NCBI RefSeq assembly: GCF_000284295.1
Contig: NC_017093.1
Coordinates: forward strand, 5,394,001-5,458,000
DNA from: Actinoplanes missouriensis 431
GTDB taxonomy: Bacteria > Actinomycetota > Actinomycetes > Mycobacteriales > Micromonosporaceae
Reading direction: 5' to 3'
Length of the DNA stretch: 64,000 bases
Made by a program: the position numbers and the translations under genes. The notes beneath the pieces were generated by a model. The model saw nothing but the letters and a program-made list of their open reading frames with translations. It did no database searches and was not told the DNA's origin. Shown piece by piece: positions 49,710 through 58,542 of the stretch. The stretch's first letter is position 1. Each line of letters begins with the position of its first letter.

Positions 49710-52516
49710 GGCTGGTCCTCTCCGAGCCGCAGCACCGTGCCGAGGCGCAGGCGGCGGTTGGCGGCGTCCTCGACCACCAGCGCGGCGGTCACGGCGAGAA
49801 CCGTGACCGCCAGCACCCCGGCGACGAGGAACGGGTCGGTGCTGATCTCCGCGGGCACCCCGGCGGTGAAGTCGTCGAGGCCGAGGGCGGGCGCGATCAG
49901 CGCGGGAAGCGCGGCGCCGATGGCGGCGCCGGCCAGGATGGCGACACCCAGCAGGGGTACGAGTTCGAACACGAGCAGCCCGCGCCCCTGCCCGGTGGAC
50001 AGTCCCAGGGTCCGCAGACGTGACAGGGTCTGCCCGCGGGCCGGCGCCCCGGCCAGCACGATCAGCGCCACCGCGAGCAGCGCGAGGGCGGCCGCGGCCA
50101 CCACCCCGGCGGTGAACGTGAAGCTCAGCACCCCGTCGACGCCCTGCTCGTCGAGGCTCGCCCGATACCCGGCGTGGGTGGTGACGGTCGCCGGATAGGC
50201 CAGCCCGGTGCCCCCGACAGCGCTGGGGTCGACGTCGGCGCCGGTGGCCTTCCGGGTCTGTGCCCGCTGGCCCTCGTCGGCGACGGTACGGACGGCGTCC
50301 GGGTCCCAGCCGCTCCCGTCGATCAGGATGCGGTTCGGGACGAGCGGCTGGAAGTCCGGGATCGGCATGGCCTGGCTGGGCAGGACCAGGAACTCCCGCA
50401 CGCTGGTGCCGAGCCCGGGCGCGGTGTCACGGACGGCGGCGACCCGGAACGCGTACCGGCGCCCCTGGATGTCGACCTGCCCGGACGACCCGATGCGCTG
50501 CGCGAGCCGCGGCGAGGCGAGGGCGGGGACCACGTCCGTCTTGCTTGCTTCCGTCTTGCTCGATTCCGTCTTGCTCGCTTCCGTCTTGCTCGCTTCCGTC
50601 TTGCTCGCTTCGGTCAGGGCTGCGGGGAGCTCACGACCCGGAACACGGAACTGGGGCACCGACGCGTCCACGACCATCGCCTGCACCTGGCTGATCAGCG
50701 GGCTGGCGTCGCTGCGCACCTCGGCCGCCGAGGCCAGCAGCATCGGGACGGCGGCCGTGACCCCGTCGAGGGCGGCGATCCGCTCCGGCGTCTCCACCGC
50801 GAACGAGAAACCGGTCACCATCGCGTCCGCCGGGACGGCGACGTCGGTGGCCCGGTCCCGGCCGTTCCCGACCGTGGAGGCCACCGTCCCGGTGAAGATC
50901 CCGGTGGCGATCGCGACCACGAGGACGCTGAGCGGCCAGGAGCGCAGTGCGGTACTCCCACCGCCGGACCGTCCCGCCCCGGCCAACCCGAGGAAGGCCA
51001 GGGCGCCACGCCCGCGGGCGGCGATCCGGCTCGCCACGCGCAGCGGGAACGGCACGAGGCGCAGCGCGATCAGGGATGCGGCGACGGCGAGAAGAACGGG
51101 GACCGCGATCAGGTACGGGTCGACGCCCACTCCCCCACCGGCCCCTGACGTGCCACTGCGGGAGGACGCGCCCGAACCGATCCCCCGGCTCCGCAGCAGG
51201 TACGCCCCGCCGGCCGCGAGCCCGATCACGAACAGTTCCGCGGTGATCCGGCGGGGCGAGGTGGTCCCGGCGACCAGGTCACCCCGGTGGCCGGTGAAGT
51301 CGGGGCGGCGGGCGGCGGCGGCCGCGATGACGGCCGGGGCCAGCAAGCCGAACAGGGCGAACCCGGCGACAAGCGCCGGCTCCTCGACGGCGGGCCGCCC
51401 GGGCACGAGCAGCCCGGCCAGCCAGCCGAGGAGCGCCGCGGGCAGCACCACCACCGCGGTCTCGGCGATCACTCGGCCGGCGATTCTGCGGACCGCGCCG
51501 CCACGGGCGCGGATCAGGGCGTACTCGGCGCGGCGGCGGTCGGCGGCCAGCCGGGCGGCGAGCAGGATCAGCCCGGCCACGGTGGCGAGGATGCCGGTCC
51601 GCACCACGGCCAGCACCGCCTGCACGGCCCGCAACCGTTTCTCGAACTCGGCGAGCGTAGTGTCCACCGCGCTGCGCACCGCGGTCTGCTCCGGCGGATG
51701 GCGGCGGATCTCACCGATCGCGAGGGTCATCGCGGGCACCTGGTCGGCGGTGAGTTTCGCGGCGTCCAGCCGGTACCGCCAGCGTTCCTCGTACTCGCCG
51801 GTCAGCGCGCCGGCCAGGTCGACGCCGACCATGTCGGTCAGCAGGGTGGCCCGGTAGCGGGTGTCCTCGTCGGCCCGGTCGCAGGCCTCCCGGGCCAGCC
51901 GCATGTCGTCCCAGAACGGCGCGGCGGCGTCCACCGGCTCGTACCGGCCGACGACGCGTACCGTGGCCTTCCCGGACCGGCCGATGAGGGTGACCGTGTC
52001 GCCGACCCGCAGGCCGAGCGCCTTCGCCTCGACGGTGCCGACGATCGCCTCGATGATCATTTTGCTGGAGCTGGAGACGTTCTCGGACTTCGGGCGGCGG
52101 CCCTCCACCATCCGGGTGGCCTGATCCGAACCGGTCTGACGGCGGACGCCGACCCGGGTCGGGCAGCTCTTCAGGAACACCCCGGCGACGGCCGCGTCGA
52201 CCGGGCCGGCCTCGGCCACGAACCAGCTGTCCTCGATCAGGCCGGGCAGCGGTCCGGGCAGGCCGTCGCGGATCTGGTCCAGGCGCACCGAGCGATCGTC
52301 ACGCAGCAGATCGACACCGGGCAGCCGGTTGCCGTCCAGGCTGAACGTCAGGTCCCGTGAGCTGGACAGCAGCGCGCCGATATCGGAGCGCAGGCCCTCG
52401 TCCGTGGTGCCGTTGGCCAGGCGGCCCGGACCGGTGGAGAGGAACGCGGCGAGCGCGACGAGTGCCGCCAGGAGACCCAGTTGAGCGGCGTAGGCCCGTA
52501 CCCTCGTCATGATCAT
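49706..52516 (-). CDS. FtsX-like / MacB-type permease
   Basis: 936 aa. N-terminal membrane anchor (AYAAQLGLLAALVALAAFL), a large extracytoplasmic domain, a central group of membrane helices (about 305-520), a second outer domain and a C-terminal FtsX block of helices (about 780-925; AGVVAAAALALLAVALIVLAGAPARG). The duplicated layout is that of the large FtsX permeases that export lipids, peptides or antibiotics, or control cell-wall hydrolases. Its start overlaps the upstream gene's stop by four bases (ATGA). Residues 635-660 are five SKTEA pentapeptides from a 15-bp array. Confidence 0.87.
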   Translation of the reverse strand: MIMTRVRAYAAQLGLLAALVALAAFLSTGPGRLANGTTDEGLRSDIGALLSSSRDLTFSLDGNRLPGVDLLRDDRSVRLDQIRDGLPGPLPGLIEDSWFVAEAGPVDAAVAGVFLKSCPTRVGVRRQTGSDQATRMVEGRRPKSENVSSSSKMIIEAIVGTVEAKALGLRVGDTVTLIGRSGKATVRVVGRYEPVDAAAPFWDDMRLAREACDRADEDTRYRATLLTDMVGVDLAGALTGEYEERWRYRLDAAKLTADQVPAMTLAIGEIRRHPPEQTAVRSAVDTTLAEFEKRLRAVQAVLAVVRTGILATVAGLILLAARLAADRRRAEYALIRARGGAVRRIAGRVIAETAVVVLPAALLGWLAGLLVPGRPAVEEPALVAGFALFGLLAPAVIAAAAARRPDFTGHRGDLVAGTTSPRRITAELFVIGLAAGGAYLLRSRGIGSGASSRSGTSGAGGGVGVDPYLIAVPVLLAVAASLIALRLVPFPLRVASRIAARGRGALAFLGLAGAGRSGGGSTALRSWPLSVLVVAIATGIFTGTVASTVGNGRDRATDVAVPADAMVTGFSFAVETPERIAALDGVTAAVPMLLASAAEVRSDASPLISQVQAMVVDASVPQFRVPGRELPAALTEASKTEASKTEASKTESSKTEASKTDVVPALASPRLAQRIGSSGQVDIQGRRYAFRVAAVRDTAPGLGTSVREFLVLPSQAMPIPDFQPLVPNRILIDGSGWDPDAVRTVADEGQRAQTRKATGADVDPSAVGGTGLAYPATVTTHAGYRASLDEQGVDGVLSFTFTAGVVAAAALALLAVALIVLAGAPARGQTLSRLRTLGLSTGQGRGLLVFELVPLLGVAILAGAAIGAALPALIAPALGLDDFTAGVPAEISTDPFLVAGVLAVTVLAVTAALVVEDAANRRLRLGTVLRLGEDQP
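50536..50610. repeat. Five-copy 15-bp array in the 936-aa permease gene
   Basis: Five contiguous ccgtcttgctcgctt units, in frame; they encode SKTEA/SKTES repeats in the second extracytoplasmic domain. Confidence 0.93.
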
Positions 52517-55500
52517 CGATCTGCTCCCAAGCGCAATCGCGCCGCAGGCAGCCTGCGCGTCGCCGAGGCCGCGGTGCCGGCGCTGAGGCCCATCGCGATG
52601 GCGACCAGCAGGATCACGCTGCCGGCGGCGGGCAGCCAGCCGACCTCGAGGACCGGTTCCGGCACCGGGCGGACCGCGGCCGGGGTGAGCACCAGCAGTG
52701 GCGCCATCGCGCCGGCGACAAGCAGGCCCACCAGCAGTCCGGTGATCGCGCCGACGCCGGCCAGGAACGCCTGCTCGATCACGAGGGACCGGGCCAGCAG
52801 CCGCGTACCGGCGCCGAGCGTGTGCAGCACGGCGAGCTCACCGGACCGGCGCCGCGCGGTGGCCCGTGCGTCCACGGCGACACCGGCGGCGGCGAGCAGG
52901 ACCGCACCGAACGCGGCGAGGAAGAGCGCCACCCGCGATCCGGCGCCGAAGGGGTCACGGGCGGCGGCCGCCGCGAGCTCGCCGCGGTCCAGGATCCGCA
53001 GTCCGGAAAGCTGATCGATTCCGGACTGTCCGGTCCAGTTGCTTACTCCTTTGCTAACCCACCACTCCGAGGTTCGCGGGGCGATGCCGTAGTTCGTGAA
53101 GAGCGCGGCGTCGAGCGCGGGGCGGTCGGCGAGGATGGCCGGTCCCCCGCCGGTGCCCGGCACCCGGTCGATGACCGCGACGATCTTCACCGGTACGCCG
53201 GCGCCGCTGACCGTGAGGAAAGTGTTGTCGCCGGCCTTGGCGTTGAGCTGGGACAGGGCGCTCGCGGTCAAAGCCACCGGGACCGGCTGGCGGACGAGTT
53301 GCGGGGTGATCGCGGCGCGGCCGGTGAAGCTCACGGAGCCGTCGGGGCCGGCGTCCTCGCCGGTGCCGGAGCGGTCGGTGACCCGCCAGCCGTCACGGGC
53401 CGTGCCCGTCTCGCCCGGCTGGCCCGTCTCGCCCGGCTGGCCCGTCTCGCCCGGCTGGCCCGTCTCGCCCGGCTGGCCCGTCTCGCCCGGCTGGCCCGTC
53501 TGGCCCGTCTCGCCCGGCTGGCCCGGCTGGCCCGTTATCCGCCAGTTTCGGAGGCGGCCTTCGGGTTTGGGGTCGGTGGGTGAGGATTCGGTGAGTTCAC
53601 CCACGGGGGCCACCAGGAAACCGGCCAGGCCGTCGCCGGTGGCGGTGACGGTCACGGGTTCGCCGTCGGTGCTGACGCCGAGGTCGATGCGGTGGCCGTC
53701 CTTGAACACGGCGACGGTGCGGAGCGGGCCGCCTCTCGTGATGATCTGGCCGGGGGCGAGGGATCTCTCCGGAATTTCAGATCGCCGTTCGGCGGAGAGT
53801 TTCGCCAGCAGCTCGCTGGGGTCGCCGCCGGTGGCGTCATCGCGGGCGAGCACCACGCCGGCAGCCTTCGCCGTGTCGAGGGCGATCAGCTCACCCGGTT
53901 CCCGGCCCGCGGTGAGCGCCACGGACTCCCGCCAGGCCGGAATGATCCGCGGCGACTCCGGTTGCGCGTGGGGCTGCGCTCCGAGCAACGCCGTCAGTTG
54001 CTCGAGACGATCGTCCGGGGCGCCGCCGGCCTCCTCCACCAGCCGCAGGTCGGCGCCCACCTGCTGCTCCGCCTGATCGTTCAGGGAGCCGTCGGCGGTG
54101 CCGGCCAGCGCCCACGACACCGTCGCGGCGGCGACCGCGAGCGCGAGCATGACCATCGGGCCGGCGTGTGCCCGGCGGCCGGCCTGCCACGTGCCGAGCA
54201 GCGGGGACCGGCTCACGCCACGGTTCAGCCGGGAGGCCGCGAACCGTGCGATCGGGGGCAGAAGGCGTACCGCGAGAACCGCTCCGGTCAACACACCGAG
54301 CGTGGGCGCCGCCGCGAGAAGCGGGTCGATGCCGGCGATCCCCGAGCCACCCAAACCCGAGCCACCCAGACCCGAGCCACCCAGACCCGAGCCACCCAGA
54401 CCCGAGCCGCCGGCACCCGCGCTCCCGGCTCCAGCGCTGCCGGGTCCAGCGCTGCCCGCGGCCGTCGGCGACGCGTATTGACGCAGCTGCACCCAGCCGA
54501 GCACCGCCAGGGCGACCACGACCAGGTCCAGCCCGGCCCGGCGGAACATCGGCAACCGCGACCGACCGGCCGTCTCCGCCACATAGGTTCCGGCACGCCG
54601 CAACGCCGGCACGGTCACCGCCACGACGCCGCCGACCGCTCCGAGCACCGCGATCAGCCAGACCGAGCCGGTCAGCGCCGGTTCGAGCGGAAGACCACCG
54701 GGCAGCGGAATCCGGCCGACCAGCAGAACGGCGAGCGGCGGGGCCAGCAGCGCGGCCGGAAGCACGAGCACGATCGCCTCGACCGCCGCGTACCGGGCCA
54801 GCTGTCGCCGCGAAGCACCACGTGCCCGCAGCAGCGCGGTCTCGCCCTTGCGGGACTCGCCGAGCAGCAGCGCGACAAGGGTGAGCGCGTACCCGCCCAG
54901 CACCGCGAGCAGCAGCACCGGGGTGACGAGCGCGGACCGGCGTACCAGATCGGCTCGTTCCAGGCGCTCGGAGAGCGTCCCCAGACCGGTGCTGATGGTG
55001 GCGGACGAGCCCAGGCCGGACACTTCCGGCAGCCGCGCGCCCACGGCGGCGGCATCATCAGCGGTACGCGCGACGTGCTCCAAGCTCGCCCCGGACGTCC
55101 CGTCTCCGTCTCCGTCTCTGTCCCCGGCCCCGCCCCCGTCCGCCTCCCCGGCCCCGTCCGCCTCCCCGGCCCCGTCCGCGTCCCCGGCCCTGTCCTCGTC
55201 CCCGGCCCTGTCCTCGTCCCCGGCCCTGTCCTCGTCCCCGGCCCTGTCCTCGTCCCCGGCCCTGTCCTCGTCCCCGGCCCTGTCCTCGTCCTCGTCCCTG
55301 TCCTCGGGGAGGGCCTCACCGGCGGGGAGGGGCGCGCCGGCGACGAGGCGGCCACCGGTCAGATCGGGCTGGACCACCCATCCGGCCGAGGCGCCCTCGG
55401 CGAACACGTCCGCGAACACCGCCCCGCTGACCACGATCGGGCCGTGGGTGGCGGTTTGCGGCAGCCGGCCGGAGTTCACGTCGGGCAGCAGCAGCCAATA

Positions 55501-56169
55501 CGGATCGGCGCTGTCCCGGGGCCGCCACAGGCCGGAGATCGTCACCGGCACGACGCGGTCGCTCCGCCGATCCAGGAGCCGGAGCGTGTCACCGGCCTTG
55601 AGCCCGAGCAGCTGCGCGGCCGGCTCGGCGAGCGCCGCCGCGCGCTGGGGCGTGCCGCCGGAGCCCGCGGGCTCGGAGCCGGGATCCGTGGGTTTCTCGC
55701 CGGAGTCCGTGTGTCCCCCGCCGGAGTCCGCGGGCTCGCCGCCGGAGGCGGATCCGACGGGGAATCCCGGCGGCCAGGTGCCGGACGTCAGGGTGGCGTG
55801 CTCCGGCAGGTCGCCGAGCGTGACCACGCTCGCGTAGACCACACCGTTCGCATCCGGCGTAGCGCTGTTCGCCGGATCGTCGACGGCCCAGCCGGAACCG
55901 TAAAGCGCGCCGCTGACAACGGATCCGGGAAGCCCGTCCGCGTACGCGGCTCGCACCGCCGCGTCGCGCCCCTCGGCGGCAGCGCCCCGGATCAGCACGG
56001 ATCGCTCCGCCGGGGCGGCGGACTCGACCGCTGCTCGCACGCCGGTTTCGGCGGCCGCGCCGACATAGGCAGTCAAACCGGCGAGCAGCAACACGGCGAT
56101 GAACATGACCGCCGCGCCGGCCGCGAGAAGCCCTTTGGCCGCAGCGGCACGCCGGACGATCAGGGCCAT
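52513..56169 (-). CDS. Large FtsX-like permease with repeat-expanded loops
   Basis: 1218 aa, first gene of the operon. N-terminal helix (AKGLLAAGAAVMFIAVLLLAGLTAYV, in part), outer domain, central helices (about 410-560 and 615-700), second outer domain and C-terminal FtsX helices (about 1065-1205). Three tandem arrays are translated: an acidic (RAGDED)n run at about 286-350, SGLGG repeats at about 585-609, and collagen-like GETGQP repeats at about 878-921, all in predicted extracytoplasmic or loop regions. No start-proximal Shine-Dalgarno sequence is obvious. With the 936-aa permease and two ATPases it forms one exporter module. Confidence 0.86.
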   Translation of the reverse strand: MALIVRRAAAAKGLLAAGAAVMFIAVLLLAGLTAYVGAAAETGVRAAVESAAPAERSVLIRGAAAEGRDAAVRAAYADGLPGSVVSGALYGSGWAVDDPANSATPDANGVVYASVVTLGDLPEHATLTSGTWPPGFPVGSASGGEPADSGGGHTDSGEKPTDPGSEPAGSGGTPQRAAALAEPAAQLLGLKAGDTLRLLDRRSDRVVPVTISGLWRPRDSADPYWLLLPDVNSGRLPQTATHGPIVVSGAVFADVFAEGASAGWVVQPDLTGGRLVAGAPLPAGEALPEDRDEDEDRAGDEDRAGDEDRAGDEDRAGDEDRAGDEDRAGDADGAGEADGAGEADGGGAGDRDGDGDGTSGASLEHVARTADDAAAVGARLPEVSGLGSSATISTGLGTLSERLERADLVRRSALVTPVLLLAVLGGYALTLVALLLGESRKGETALLRARGASRRQLARYAAVEAIVLVLPAALLAPPLAVLLVGRIPLPGGLPLEPALTGSVWLIAVLGAVGGVVAVTVPALRRAGTYVAETAGRSRLPMFRRAGLDLVVVALAVLGWVQLRQYASPTAAGSAGPGSAGAGSAGAGGSGLGGSGLGGSGLGGSGLGGSGIAGIDPLLAAAPTLGVLTGAVLAVRLLPPIARFAASRLNRGVSRSPLLGTWQAGRRAHAGPMVMLALAVAAATVSWALAGTADGSLNDQAEQQVGADLRLVEEAGGAPDDRLEQLTALLGAQPHAQPESPRIIPAWRESVALTAGREPGELIALDTAKAAGVVLARDDATGGDPSELLAKLSAERRSEIPERSLAPGQIITRGGPLRTVAVFKDGHRIDLGVSTDGEPVTVTATGDGLAGFLVAPVGELTESSPTDPKPEGRLRNWRITGQPGQPGETGQTGQPGETGQPGETGQPGETGQPGETGQPGETGTARDGWRVTDRSGTGEDAGPDGSVSFTGRAAITPQLVRQPVPVALTASALSQLNAKAGDNTFLTVSGAGVPVKIVAVIDRVPGTGGGPAILADRPALDAALFTNYGIAPRTSEWWVSKGVSNWTGQSGIDQLSGLRILDRGELAAAAARDPFGAGSRVALFLAAFGAVLLAAAGVAVDARATARRRSGELAVLHTLGAGTRLLARSLVIEQAFLAGVGAITGLLVGLLVAGAMAPLLVLTPAAVRPVPEPVLEVGWLPAAGSVILLVAIAMGLSAGTAASATRRLPAARLRLGADR
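53405..53535. repeat. 18-bp tandem array (GETGQP) in the 1218-aa permease gene
   Basis: Five perfect cccgtctcgcccggctgg units, then a 9-bp half unit, another full unit and another half unit. The half units show the array also slips by nine. Confidence 0.94.
54341..54415. repeat. 15-bp tandem array (SGLGG) in the 1218-aa permease gene
   Basis: Five contiguous cccgagccacccaga-type units, in frame, followed by decayed copies to about 54460. Confidence 0.92.
55118..55310. repeat. 18-bp tandem array (acidic) in the 1218-aa permease gene
   Basis: About ten units of ccggccctgtcctcgtcc; the left copies are variants (ccggccccgtccgcctcc). It is the longest array in the window and encodes a stretch of about 60 residues, mostly Asp, Glu, Arg, Ala and Gly. 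Confidence 0.94.
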
Positions 56170-56252
56170 GGGCTGCCCGTCAGCAGGAAACGACCCGCGG
56201 AGGGCCCAGGGTGACCGGGGAGGAGCATGGGCACGGATCTTGCCATATGGGA

Positions 56253-56282
56253 AGCGGGCCGGTGTGCCCCAACCGGCCCGCT
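56253..56282. terminator. Hairpin between the metzincin gene and the ABC operon
   Basis: A perfect 11-bp stem AGCGGGCCGGT / ACCGGCCCGCT with an 8-base loop. There is no T-run on the minus strand; on the plus strand GTCTGACTTTTG follows. It probably separates the metzincin transcript from the exporter operon. Confidence 0.55.
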
Positions 56283-56367
56283 GTCTGACTTTTGTGTGCC
56301 TCCTAGCTCGATTCAGCCGGCTACAGGGCGACCGGCTTGACCTGTGGGGCTGACCTGTTTGAAGTGG

Positions 56368-56420
56368 CTGGCTTACTTAGAGCTGGCTTCACTTAAGGCT
56401 GGCTTACTTAAGGCTGGCTG
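56368..56420. repeat. 15-16-bp tandem array containing the metzincin stop codon
   Basis: Three units of ctggcttacttaagg and a partial fourth. The minus-strand TAA (56408-56410) is in unit three. Confidence 0.88.
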
Positions 56421-58312
56421 CGCGGACTGTCCGGTGCCAGCGTGTCGATGAACTCGTGCGGCTCGTGCAGCTCGGTGGTGCGCCGCGCCTCATCCGCCTC
56501 AGCCTTCAGCGTGCTCGCGACCGACGCCCGGTCGGCGCCCGGAATCGAGGCCACGGTGCCGTAGGCCTTCTCCGCGAGAGCGTAGGCCGCCCGGTACTCG
56601 TGGACCGCGAACGCCTTCTTCGCCAGGCCCAGCAGCCCGTCGGCCGCGCGCAGCGCGGTGGTGCCCTTGCCCGCCGGAACCGTGGCAGCCAGCCGGTTGG
56701 CGGCCTCCCAGTAGGCGGCGGTCAGGAACCGGTCGCTGTTGTCCCGATCGAACTGGCTGAAGTCCCAGTTCACGTCGATGTAGCTCATCATCGAGTTGTT
56801 CTCGTCGCCGGCGTTGACGAAGAAGAACTCACCGCTGGGACCGTAGTCGACGCCCGTCGCGCTGTCGTAGCCGTCATGCGGGTGACTCATGCCCAGGTGG
56901 TGACCGACCTCGTGGATCTGCGTGGTGGTCAGTCCGTAGCCGCTCTCCACCACCTCCGGCGAGATGAACGAGAAGACGTAACTCTGGTCGCCGGTCACAT
57001 AGTCGTCGTCGGCGAACCCGAGCGCCGGCACGCCGACACCCTCACCGACGGCGTAGTTGAACATCGGGATCTCGTAGTCGACCTTGCCCTCGTCGTCGAG
57101 CGCCCGGTCCAGGTTCTCCCGGTTGTAGAGGTAGAGGTTCGCGAACGCCGGATATCCGCTGCCCGGATAGCAGGTCTCGTCGGTGAGCAGGCCCAGGTAG
57201 CACTGTTCGGCCCGCGCGTCGTAGGGCAGATCCTGCGAGTCGTAGCTCAACCGGTTTCGCCAGCGCAGCTCGGACAGCTCGGCTTTCAGCAGGCTCGGCG
57301 TCACGTACTGCTCGGAGGCGTCGACGCCCGGCCAGCCCTCGTACGTGTTGCTGTCCAGGTTCAGCGACTTCGGCGGCTCGGGCGTGGGCAGTTCCACCGG
57401 GTAGAGCGGTGAGGACGTGAACAGCAGGTTCAGCGCCACGTAGCGGGTGATCTTGCCGAGGTCGCCGGCGAGCGCGGCCGGGGAACGGAAGCCGTTCGCC
57501 GCATACTCCCAGGTCGGCGGCATCCGGTAGTCGACGACGCCGTCGCCGTCGAGGTCCGGGTTGTCGACGTCGTAGTTGCTGGTCCACGACTCGGGGCCGG
57601 CCGACAGGTCTTGGAACCAGACCCGCCGGGTCGCGCCGAGACCGGTCTCCTCGTCGTCGGCGGTCGTGCCACCCCACGCGATCATCTTGCGGGAGTCACG
57701 GTTCGCGCCGAAGTCGTAGCCGGTGTCCGGGTCCGGCTCGCCGGTCTTCGTGTAGACGTGGTGCTGGAAGTCGGAGCGCCCGTACCAGTTGACGAAGAAG
57801 ACCGTGTTACGCCTGGTGTCGACGCCCCGCGGCGGGTTGAAGGCGAGCCACTTCTCCACGCTCGGCGCATCGATCGCGGTGTTGTCCGGGATGTCCAGGA
57901 CGTTGTTGGCCTGCTCGTTGTAGGCCTCCTGGAAGTCGGTGAGCGGCGCGGGTTTGGCGAGCTGCTTCAGCTTTCCGAAGAACCGATTCTCGTACGAGGA
58001 ATCTGCATAGCTGACCTTGTAGTCGTACTTGTAGGTGATGCCCAGCTTTTCGGTCACCCCGTAGGAAAGCCGCGAGCGCACCACCGGCTCGTAGGACGGC
58101 GCCAGCTCGCCCAGGAAGGCGCTCTTGGCGACCTGTGCCGGCTCGTAGCCGACGAAGACGACGTTGACCGGCACCTTCTCGACGAGACGGGGCTGACCGC
58201 CGGGGTCCAGGTAGGACAGGTTCGGCTGCTTCCCATGAGCGCCGGCGGGTCCCGCCGATGCCGCTACGAGAGCCGCGACGAGAGCTATCACGAACGGGCT
58301 TCTCCTTCTCAT
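56408..58312 (-). CDS. Secreted metzincin-like zinc metalloprotease
   Basis: 634 aa. Sec signal peptide (FVIALVAALVAASAGPAGA), then a large N-terminal domain of unknown type (VPVNVVFVGYEPAQV, FFVNWYGRSDFQHHVYTKTGEPD). The zinc site HEVGHHLGMSH is at about 464-474 (HExxHxxGxxH), with a downstream Met-turn candidate NSMMSYIDV. These define a metzincin-clan peptidase. The Asp-rich segment DVDNPDLDGDGVVDYR resembles a calcium site. A helical C-terminus (about 545-620) follows. I do not recognise the exact family; it is not a classical serralysin or snapalysin. Exported, substrate unknown. Confidence 0.8.
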   Translation of the reverse strand: MRRRSPFVIALVAALVAASAGPAGAHGKQPNLSYLDPGGQPRLVEKVPVNVVFVGYEPAQVAKSAFLGELAPSYEPVVRSRLSYGVTEKLGITYKYDYKVSYADSSYENRFFGKLKQLAKPAPLTDFQEAYNEQANNVLDIPDNTAIDAPSVEKWLAFNPPRGVDTRRNTVFFVNWYGRSDFQHHVYTKTGEPDPDTGYDFGANRDSRKMIAWGGTTADDEETGLGATRRVWFQDLSAGPESWTSNYDVDNPDLDGDGVVDYRMPPTWEYAANGFRSPAALAGDLGKITRYVALNLLFTSSPLYPVELPTPEPPKSLNLDSNTYEGWPGVDASEQYVTPSLLKAELSELRWRNRLSYDSQDLPYDARAEQCYLGLLTDETCYPGSGYPAFANLYLYNRENLDRALDDEGKVDYEIPMFNYAVGEGVGVPALGFADDDYVTGDQSYVFSFISPEVVESGYGLTTTQIHEVGHHLGMSHPHDGYDSATGVDYGPSGEFFFVNAGDENNSMMSYIDVNWDFSQFDRDNSDRFLTAAYWEAANRLAATVPAGKGTTALRAADGLLGLAKKAFAVHEYRAAYALAEKAYGTVASIPGADRASVASTLKAEADEARRTTELHEPHEFIDTLAPDSPRSQP

Positions 58313-58542
58313 GTGGACACGCTGCCATCAACCACCACCGATGTGAAGGGGGTCGGCGGAGTCCGGGCATCACCGCCCGGGATTCGATCATGGTCAATTT
58401 GTTGCGGCAACGTGCCGAGCGGACCGGGGCGTACCCGCGGCCGCTCGGCAGCGCCGCCCGCGCCGGAAACCGGCGTCCTCGTGGGGTCAAGGGTCACGGA
58501 TGGCGATGGTCGCCACCACGTCCGGCTGCCGGTCGCGGGGTC

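Noticed and set aside
55118..55310. CRISPR-like repetition
   Set aside because: Units are directly adjacent with no spacers, the array is in frame in a permease gene, and there are no cas genes. The same holds for all other arrays in the window.
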